From CAZTKP01 sp964614215 (GTDB lineage Bacteria > UBP6 > UBA1177): 11,508 bases of DNA. This document shows positions 1 through 5,434 of this stretch, piece by piece (the first letter of the stretch is position 1; each line of letters begins with the position of its first letter). The translations under genes were made by a program, and so were the position numbers. The notes beneath the pieces were generated by a model. That model ran no database searches, was not told where the DNA came from, and saw only the letters and a program-made list of their open reading frames with translations. Location: NCBI GenBank assembly GCA_964614215.1, contig CAZTKP010000081.1:1-11508 (forward strand), written 5' to 3'.

Positions 1-2552
1 ACAACATCACTATCGATAAAAATCTTACGATCGAAGGTGCAGGAATGTATGACACGATCGTTCAGGCTTATTCAAAAGAAGCCGGCGGAAGTCATAGAGT
101 TTTCAAAGTTACTTCAGGAACTGTAATCTTTAGGGATTTGACCATCAGATACGGTTACTCTGATTATGATGGTGACAGCGGAGGAGGAATAATGTTCGAA
201 GGAACAGCCCTAACTGTTGAAAGATGCTTCATCAATGCAAATAAATCCTATTATTACGGAGCAGGTATTTATTCTTCTGCAGGAACTGTGAACATTATTG
301 ATTCTGTAATACTTGGTAACAGAGCCAGCTCAACTGCCGGAGGTATCTATGCGTACAACTCCTCATGGACAATAGAGAGCTCAACTATCAGTGGAAATAG
401 CGGTAGTGTTGCCGGAGGTATTTATCTTACAAGAGCAGATATGGTGATCTCAGATTCAACTGTATCAGGTAACACCGCTTCCAGTTATGGAGGAGGAATA
501 TATGTATACAATGCTTCAACATTATCAATAAACAACTCCACTGTGAGCAATAACTTTGCATACGATCATGATGGTGGTGGACTTTACAATGCTTCCGGAT
601 GTACTACAAAGATCAACAACGGAACTTTTGCAGGTAACTTTGCGATGGATGAAGGCGGTGGAATATTCAACACTTCTGCAGGCCGGGTTGAAATGCGAAA
701 TACTATCATTGCAGACAATATGGCAGGAACTGAACCTAACGACTGTTTCGGTGTTCTTGATTCTTATGGATATAACCTTATTGAAAACCTTTCCTTTTGT
801 GCGATCGGAACTGACAACTCTCACAACGTCCTTGGAAGAGATCCAAAACTTGAGCCGCTTTCAACAAACGGCGGAGCAACTGCAACTCACGCAATACTAT
901 ATGACTCCCCCGCTTTTGATGCAGGAGCATGCACAGATATGGATGGAAACGCCATTTTGACTGACCAGAGAGGAATAGGAAGACCTTACGGAGTTACATG
1001 TGATATCGGAGCTTATGAGTACAGCGGTGAAATTCCTTCAACAAAATACGCATGCTGGGATCACAACGAAGATGATATCTGTCAGCCCCTTACTGAAGAT
1101 TTTAACGGTGACGGAGACTGTACCGTTCAGGACTGTAAAGGTGAGGACGGACTTAGCTGCTGGGATCTTGACGGAGATAGAGTCTGTGACACAGATACTG
1201 AAGATCATAACGGTGACAACGCGTGTACAATTACCGACTGTCGCGGAACTCCCGGACCAAGCGGTTATGCATGCTGGGATCTCATTGCAAATCACACCTG
1301 CGATGCAACGGAAGAAGACATGAACGGAGACGGATTCTGCAACATTCAGGATTGTCAGGGAACAGCAGGTGAAGACGGAAAAGACGGATATAACTGCTGG
1401 GACCTTGATCATGATTACACCTGTGACCCTGAAGAAAACAAAAATGCTGACGGAGACTGTACTGTTGCAGACTGTCAGGGCGTTCAGGGAGAAGACGGAG
1501 CTATGGGCGTAAGCTGCTGGGATCTTAATGCAAACGGAGTTTGTGATACTGGAACAGAAGACGCAAATAATGATACCCAATGTAACGTTCTTGACTGTCG
1601 CGGAGCCCAGGGAGAAGCTGGTGCAAATGGCGCAGACGGAGCTGACGGCTCAAACGGAGCTGATGGTGAAGATGGTGCTGACGGTGTAGACGGATACTCA
1701 TGCTGGGATACGAACATGAACCACATCTGCGACCCGGCTGAAGATCTCACAGGAGACACGTTCTGTACAGTTGCCGACTGTATCGGAGCAAACGGTTATT
1801 CCTGCTGGGACCTTGATGCAGACTATGAGTGTGATCCCAATGAAGATAAAAATGATGATAACGCCTGTACCCCTGCCGACTGCAAAGGCGAGACCGGCGA
1901 TGACAGGGTTGTTGGATTATACTGCTGGGATAGGGATGTAAACGCTTTCTCTACACTAGGCTCAGCCGATTTCAATAGTGACCTTGACTGTGATGTAATC
2001 GACTGTCGCGGAGCATCTGACGGTTTTAGCTGCTGGGACCTCAATATGAACAGGATATGTGACCCGAGCGAAGATATTGACGGAAGCGGAGAATGTCTTG
2101 TAAACGACTGTCGCGGACTTGACGGCGAAGACGGAGCAGATGGCAAAGATGGTAAAGATGGTGTAGATGGAACAGATGGCACAAACGGAACTGACGGAAC
2201 TGATGGAAAAGACGGAAAGGATGGTGTTGACGGAACTAATGGAACCAACGGTGAAGATGGCGAAGACGGAATAAACGGAAAAGACGGTACCAATGGTGAA
2301 GACGGTGAAGACGGCGAAGATGGCACTGACGGAATAAGTTCACTCGTTTCAATATCAGATGAACCAGCTGGAGATAACTGTGTTGACGGCGGAAAGAAAA
2401 TAGATTCAGGAATTGACACAAACGGTGACGGAATTCTCCAGGAAAATGAGATCCAGTCAACAGATTTCGTCTGTAACGGTGAAGCGGGAGTTGACGGAGA
2501 GGACGGACTCAACGGGAAAAGCGGTTCTGGCTGTTCAGTGATCACTTTTTAG
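1..2552 (+). CDS. Choice-of-anchor-Q parallel beta-helix surface protein with CWD modules, collagen-like stalk and Cys C-terminal tag (5' partial)
   Basis: The frame is open from base 3, before the first ATG at 45, and that upstream peptide (NITIDKNLTIEGAG) already reads as beta-helix, so the true start lies outside the window. Bases 3-1030 encode a right-handed beta-helix: repeated GGGIY/GGGIF turns, then a segment matching the end of the choice-of-anchor-Q family (PAFDAGAC, DQRGIGRP, CDIGAYEY). From 1053 to 2114 come nine Cys-rich modules, each starting CWD and ending DC, separated by Gly-X-Y linkers. A 24-triplet Gly-X-Asp/Asn stalk follows (2115-2333), then a DUF7151-like domain (about 2337-2480; SDEPAGDNC, DTNGDGIL, DFVCNG), a short Gly-X-Y stretch and the tail SGSGCSVITF. 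The protein is probably exported and displayed on the cell surface; ligand and activity are unknown. The end lies in a 43-bp sequence repeated at 3817-3859, and the last 11 bp overlap the stop end of the convergent gene. Architecture is well supported; function is not. Confidence 0.88.
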   Translation, partial: NITIDKNLTIEGAGMYDTIVQAYSKEAGGSHRVFKVTSGTVIFRDLTIRYGYSDYDGDSGGGIMFEGTALTVERCFINANKSYYYGAGIYSSAGTVNIIDSVILGNRASSTAGGIYAYNSSWTIESSTISGNSGSVAGGIYLTRADMVISDSTVSGNTASSYGGGIYVYNASTLSINNSTVSNNFAYDHDGGGLYNASGCTTKINNGTFAGNFAMDEGGGIFNTSAGRVEMRNTIIADNMAGTEPNDCFGVLDSYGYNLIENLSFCAIGTDNSHNVLGRDPKLEPLSTNGGATATHAILYDSPAFDAGACTDMDGNAILTDQRGIGRPYGVTCDIGAYEYSGEIPSTKYACWDHNEDDICQPLTEDFNGDGDCTVQDCKGEDGLSCWDLDGDRVCDTDTEDHNGDNACTITDCRGTPGPSGYACWDLIANHTCDATEEDMNGDGFCNIQDCQGTAGEDGKDGYNCWDLDHDYTCDPEENKNADGDCTVADCQGVQGEDGAMGVSCWDLNANGVCDTGTEDANNDTQCNVLDCRGAQGEAGANGADGADGSNGADGEDGADGVDGYSCWDTNMNHICDPAEDLTGDTFCTVADCIGANGYSCWDLDADYECDPNEDKNDDNACTPADCKGETGDDRVVGLYCWDRDVNAFSTLGSADFNSDLDCDVIDCRGASDGFSCWDLNMNRICDPSEDIDGSGECLVNDCRGLDGEDGADGKDGKDGVDGTDGTNGTDGTDGKDGKDGVDGTNGTNGEDGEDGINGKDGTNGEDGEDGEDGTDGISSLVSISDEPAGDNCVDGGKKIDSGIDTNGDGILQENEIQSTDFVCNGEAGVDGEDGLNGKSGSGCSVITF
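1053..2114 (+). repeat. Nine tandem CWD Cys-rich modules within the beta-helix gene
   Basis: Each unit follows the plan C-W-D-x(8)-C-D-x(n)-E-D-x-N-x-D-x-x-C-x-x-x-D-C and is followed by a Gly-X-Y linker of very different length, from one or two triplets to ten after module 5. The Asp/Asn-rich centre resembles a calcium-binding loop; that is inference. The codons TGCTGGGA recur in every unit, and GACTGTCGCGGA recurs at the end of four units, so the array probably grew by duplication. The eighth unit (near 1923-2015) has lost the second Cys and the acidic loop before it. The same module occurs once in each of the two tandem lipoproteins at 6892-10854. Confidence 0.85.
2115..2333 (+). repeat. 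Gly-X-Asp collagen-like stalk (24 triplets)
   Basis: Twenty-four uninterrupted Gly-X-Y triplets, with Y always Asp or Asn and X mostly Lys, Glu, Thr, Val or Asp-compatible residues; there is no proline. Bacterial collagen-like stalks are known to form triple helices without hydroxyproline, so a rod-like trimer is possible. Two near-identical peptide blocks (GKDGKDGVDGT) are encoded with different synonymous codons, which argues that the peptide rather than the DNA is being conserved. Confidence 0.8.
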
Positions 2553-2553
2553 G
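2511..2553 (+). repeat. 43-bp direct repeat, upstream copy (3' end of beta-helix gene)
   Basis: This stretch is identical base for base to 3817-3859, exactly 1306 bp downstream. It starts on a codon boundary and encodes NGKSGSGCSVITF plus the TAG stop and one further G. The match ends abruptly on both sides (C against T before it, A against G after it). It contains a perfect 10-bp palindrome, AGTGATCACT (2537-2546). The last three codons and stop of the - strand gene also lie inside it. Confidence 0.97.
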
Positions 2554-3729
2554 ATTTTCTGAACTCCATTTTATAATAAAACCTTCTTCTAAATCGGTAT
2601 ATCCTGTTATAAAGATGTTGTTTAAATTATCAACTGCAATTGAAATTCCTCTATTGCCAAATTCATAGTCCCAGTTTTTTCTCCACATCTCATTTCCATC
2701 AGGATCTATCTTCATTATGAAAAGATCGTAACAATAAGTCGGATCTGCAAACGGATTACATCTTGCTTTTTCAGGATTATAAAAACTTCCTGTAATGTAA
2801 ATATTTCCAAAGGAGTCGCCTGACAATGATCTGCCGTTAATATTTTCTGTAATCTTTTCCCAGATCAGCTCACCATTGTCATTAATTTTCAATATCTGTG
2901 TGTCATAGAGACCAACTATTGTATAAATATTTCCTTTCACACCCACATATATTTCATTCCCGGAAAATGATTTCGACCATATTTTGTCTCCAGCCGTATT
3001 GAACTTTATCATCAAATCACTGTTTTTAACATAAACACTCTCTCTATTATCAGTTGCTAAAGAAACAACAGAATAATTTGATTTCCATTTTTTTGTCCAG
3101 AGTCTTGATCCATCGGGTTTAAATTTTGCGAGGAAACTCTCAGCACAATCATGATCTTTTTCACAAAAATCTTCTATATAGTTTAGTTCATCGGGATCAA
3201 TTGGAGCGTTTCCTGAGATATATATGTTCCCTTCCAAATCCGAAAATATTGATGATCCAGAATGAATCCCTTCACCGCCCCATTCTTCAAACCATTCTTC
3301 CATTCCATCCTTTGACCATTTTCCTACAAAGATATTCCTTTCTATTTTTTCGGGTTCATATGACTTTGCGACATATCCTGTGGCATAAAGATTCCCATTG
3401 TTATCAACAGTTGCAGAAACTACATAATAATCATTTTCTTCCCCAAACTGCTTTTCCCATAATTCAGTTCCATTTTCACTCCATTTTTTAATAAAAATTC
3501 TGGATTGACTTGAGTATTGATAAGGAGCGGTTTCCGTTACTTCAACAGCTTTTCCAACAACATATACATCTCCGGATGAGTCTATTAACACAGAACTCGC
3601 ATATGTCCTGTTTTCAATTTCAAAAACTTTCTCCCATGACAGAACATGTATTATTTCTTCCTTTATTTGCTTCTCTTCACCACATGCCGTAAAGAAAAGA
3701 ATCAACATCATAAAAATTATTTTTTTCAT
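2542..3729 (-). CDS. Lipoprotein with SBBP-like beta-propeller repeats
   Basis: A 395-residue lipoprotein. The start at 3729 is preferred over an in-frame ATG 10 codons upstream because it follows a GAGGTGAG ribosome binding site (3731-3738) and gives a clean signal peptide, MKKIIFMMLILFFTAC, with lipidated Cys16. The mature part is built of about seven or eight blades of roughly 45-50 residues with the pattern W-x-K-x-G-x-E-x-W-x-K followed by D-x-x-G-N-x-Y-x-T/S-G (for example DNNGNLYATGYV, DSFGNIYITGSF, DNLNNIFITGYT). This matches the SBBP or NHL-like propeller repeats of bacterial exported proteins. The ligand is unknown. It is convergent with, and overlaps by 11 bp, the beta-helix gene, and its last three codons and stop come from the 43-bp repeat. 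It appears to be the sole cargo of the repeat-bounded unit. Confidence 0.85.
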   Translation of the reverse strand: MKKIIFMMLILFFTACGEEKQIKEEIIHVLSWEKVFEIENRTYASSVLIDSSGDVYVVGKAVEVTETAPYQYSSQSRIFIKKWSENGTELWEKQFGEENDYYVVSATVDNNGNLYATGYVAKSYEPEKIERNIFVGKWSKDGMEEWFEEWGGEGIHSGSSIFSDLEGNIYISGNAPIDPDELNYIEDFCEKDHDCAESFLAKFKPDGSRLWTKKWKSNYSVVSLATDNRESVYVKNSDLMIKFNTAGDKIWSKSFSGNEIYVGVKGNIYTIVGLYDTQILKINDNGELIWEKITENINGRSLSGDSFGNIYITGSFYNPEKARCNPFADPTYCYDLFIMKIDPDGNEMWRKNWDYEFGNRGISIAVDNLNNIFITGYTDLEEGFIIKWSSENPKK

Positions 3730-3770
3730 TCTCACCTCATATTTAATTCTGTCAGTCAATACAGTCCGTT

Positions 3771-3801
3771 ATTATATTATCAAATGAGAAACCAATGTCA
3801 A
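3771..3801 (-). promoter_or_regulatory. Sigma70-type promoter for the propeller lipoprotein
   Basis: On the - strand a perfect TTGACA (3801-3796) is followed, after 19 bp, by a perfect TATAAT (3776-3771). The start codon lies about 40 bp further on at 3729. The 19-bp spacing is at the long end of the usual range, but both hexamers are exact. The promoter lies wholly inside the repeat-bounded insert, so the gene would carry its own expression signal. Confidence 0.6.
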
Positions 3802-3816
3802 AAAACACATCTGAAT

Positions 3817-3859
3817 AACGGGAAAAGCGGTTCTGGCTGTTCAGTGATCACTTTTTAGG
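3817..3859 (+). repeat. 43-bp direct repeat, downstream copy (orphan gene end)
   Basis: Perfect copy of 2511-2553, including the 13 codons for the Cys tag and the TAG stop, but with no gene body in front of it. The frame upstream of it is open for only about 200 bp, opposite the N-terminus and promoter of the lipoprotein gene, and does not resemble the beta-helix protein. It is either the original gene end displaced by an insertion or the end of a lost neighbouring gene. It carries the same AGTGATCACT palindrome (3843-3852). Confidence 0.97.
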
Positions 3860-3860
3860 G

Positions 3861-3874
3861 TTGAATATATTCAA
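3861..3874. promoter_or_regulatory. 14-bp perfect palindrome next to the repeat
   Basis: TTGAATATATTCAA reads the same on both strands and begins one base after the downstream 43-bp repeat, in the 111-bp stretch before the lipoprotein-protease pair. It could be an operator for a dimeric regulator of that pair, or part of a recombination target. No convincing -35/-10 pair was found in 3860-3970, so its relation to a promoter is unclear. Confidence 0.4.
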
Positions 3875-3970
3875 AAAAGTATCTCCATTCATATTTCATT
3901 GTAATTATTGAGTTTTCAGCTAAGGTATATTTGTTGCTTTCGATAAAATGAACTGTGTGGAGGTAAGGCC

Positions 3971-5434
3971 ATGAAAAGATTTTATATTTTTATTCTTTTA
4001 GCTGTTTTTCTTTTTTCCTGCGGAGAGAACACTGTAAACAAAATAGATGATGACAGTGTGGAAAACGGTAACGATGAGGACAGCGCTTCTCAGTATGAAA
4101 AGATAGAACCGGAAGATTCCTTTTTTGAGACCGAGGCAGAGAATAAACTCATCTTTGATTTCAAGGGTCTTATCAACAACATGACAGCTGTTGAAGCACA
4201 GAAAGCTGTTAGCGGAATGGGTGATTTCACTCTCACTTTCGGTGAAAAAGATATCAATCTTAACGGAGATATGAACCTTTATACCAGAACATTTCCTGAA
4301 AATTATGAACAGACTGCTCTTGCCGGAAAGGAATACCTTATGATGAGCATTTACTCCATGAAGGATAGCGGCACTCTTGAAAACGGCAACACCTATTACA
4401 ACTATGACTATCTTTCTTTCGGTACTCCTACTGAAAATATGCTTGAACTGAAAAACAGTGGCGACAATATCACCACAATGCCCGAACTATCCTGGGCAAC
4501 TCTTTACTCCTACTACGTTGTGTCACGGGCTGACAAAAAATACTTTATGCAGTACTGTGCTTTAAGTACAGCGGAACCAGATCAGTCTCAGTTCTTTGTG
4601 GACCACGATGCGAATAGTGAGTTCAAAGAAGGTGAAGACCTTATTTTCTGGGGCAACGCAACTATGAGCGAACTAATTGAAATAACTGAGGATAACCGTG
4701 AAAACTGCGTTTTCTACAGTTCGGATGGACAAACCCTTACAAAAGACGAGTTTGATGAAGAGATCGCAAAGACAGGAACAGATTTCAGTTGTGAAATACC
4801 TGAAGGATTCTTTGATCTTGAAGGAGACCATGTAAAATTCAAGTTCAGAGGCGAGATCAATGACGGCAGTGGAGAATATCAGTCAGGATACACCGAATTT
4901 GCCACAATGGAGCTGGGGGAGGAAACTTATCAGGCGGGGAACTACACCTCAGGCTCCGGGACCACAAATGTCATAGGCAAGTCAGCAGTCTATGTCCAGA
5001 TGATCGGAGATTACGAACTTGTTGATAATAATACTGCCGCTCTGTTTAACGAACTTCAGTTTTTCATCATTATGGATGAACTTAAAACAATGAGGGAAGA
5101 TGAACAGAACAACCTTGTTTTCAGTGCTGAGAACACTTTTAACTTTTTCTCCAGCTTCCTCAAAACAAAATATATCGAAGTTGACGGAAAAGGATATGTG
5201 AAATCATGTCCGATAGCCCTTCTGGACAACGAATCAGATAAATCTGAGATATTCGTCTGCCTTAGCGAAGATAACGATTTCAGTCCCGGAAACATCTTTG
5301 AAATAGCGGCAAAAATTAAAGTCACTGACGACGAAACAAAAGTCGGGCAGTTCTATCCGGACGGGTGTACATGTTACGCATCTGCCGGTGACGAGGATAT
5401 AACATGTGAAGATTTTGATGCAATGGAGGAATAG
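3971..5434 (+). CDS. Lipoprotein of unknown function, internally duplicated, coupled to C25 protease
   Basis: A 487-residue protein starting at an ATG preceded by GGAGG (3959-3963) at 7-nt spacing. The signal peptide ends in LFSC, giving lipidated Cys17, then an acidic, disordered linker (about 18-58). The family is not recognised. The mature part appears to be two related halves: one from about residue 62 (FDFKGLIN, later YCALS at Cys196), one from about 290 (FKFRGEIN, later SCPIA at Cys413). Each starts with F-x-F-K/R-G-x-I-N and carries a Cys-Pro/Ala-Ile/Leu segment 120-135 residues later. The C-terminus is Cys-rich (DGCTCYA, ITCEDF). Its stop codon directly abuts the protease start (TAGATG), so the two are very probably cotranscribed and translationally coupled. 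A role as protease partner, inhibitor or substrate is possible but only inferred. Confidence 0.82.
   Translation: MKRFYIFILLAVFLFSCGENTVNKIDDDSVENGNDEDSASQYEKIEPEDSFFETEAENKLIFDFKGLINNMTAVEAQKAVSGMGDFTLTFGEKDINLNGDMNLYTRTFPENYEQTALAGKEYLMMSIYSMKDSGTLENGNTYYNYDYLSFGTPTENMLELKNSGDNITTMPELSWATLYSYYVVSRADKKYFMQYCALSTAEPDQSQFFVDHDANSEFKEGEDLIFWGNATMSELIEITEDNRENCVFYSSDGQTLTKDEFDEEIAKTGTDFSCEIPEGFFDLEGDHVKFKFRGEINDGSGEYQSGYTEFATMELGEETYQAGNYTSGSGTTNVIGKSAVYVQMIGDYELVDNNTAALFNELQFFIIMDELKTMREDEQNNLVFSAENTFNFFSSFLKTKYIEVDGKGYVKSCPIALLDNESDKSEIFVCLSEDNDFSPGNIFEIAAKIKVTDDETKVGQFYPDGCTCYASAGDEDITCEDFDAMEE

Larger units (their letters stand above)
2511..3816. mobile_element. Putative 1306-bp gene cassette bounded by 43-bp direct repeats
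   Basis: One repeat copy plus 1263 bp of unique DNA makes a 1306-bp unit. It holds one complete - strand lipoprotein gene with its own consensus promoter and ribosome binding site, and the gene's stop codon falls inside the repeat. If the unit were a circle with a single repeat copy the gene would still be intact, as expected for an integrating cassette. Removing it restores the beta-helix gene followed after 112 bp by the next + strand gene. No integrase or transposase is present in the window, and the repeat shows no obvious integron attC core sites. Mobility is inferred from structure only; recombination with another gene sharing the same 3' end, or an assembly error at the repeat, could give the same picture. 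Confidence 0.5.

Noticed and set aside
2115..2333. CRISPR array or DNA minisatellite.
   Set aside because: The periodicity is the 9-base coding of Gly-X-Asp triplets with changing synonymous codons; there are no constant repeats with unique spacers.
1823..2545. A 240-codon - strand frame rich in Ser and Pro.
   Set aside because: It is the antisense image of the Gly-X-Asp codons (GGN GAN read backwards gives Ser/Pro), with no start signals. Similar Ser/Pro-rich or His/Arg-rich frames opposite the lipoprotein genes (near 8238-8671 and 10076-10640) were rejected for the same reason.
2511..2553. Integron attC site.
   Set aside because: The repeat ends next to a gene stop as attC sites do, but no RYYYAAC/GTTRRRY core pair or long imperfect hairpin could be made out, and cassette genes seldom carry their own promoters or lie antisense to the array.
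2517..2553. Rho-independent terminator (AAAAG...CTTTT with a T-run, and AGTGATCACT followed by T's).
   Set aside because: The outer stem is only five A/T-rich pairs around a long loop, and the palindrome leaves about three stem pairs. Too weak to call.
3646..3858. A 70-codon + strand open frame ending in the tag NGKSGSGCSVITF.
   Set aside because: Most of it runs antisense to the start and promoter of the propeller lipoprotein, it has no ribosome binding site or signal peptide, and only the 13 repeat-derived codons look like protein. Treated as an orphan repeat copy.
3860..3970. Promoter for the lipoprotein-protease pair.
   Set aside because: Several TTG- and TATA-like words are present, but no pair has acceptable spacing, so no promoter was annotated here.
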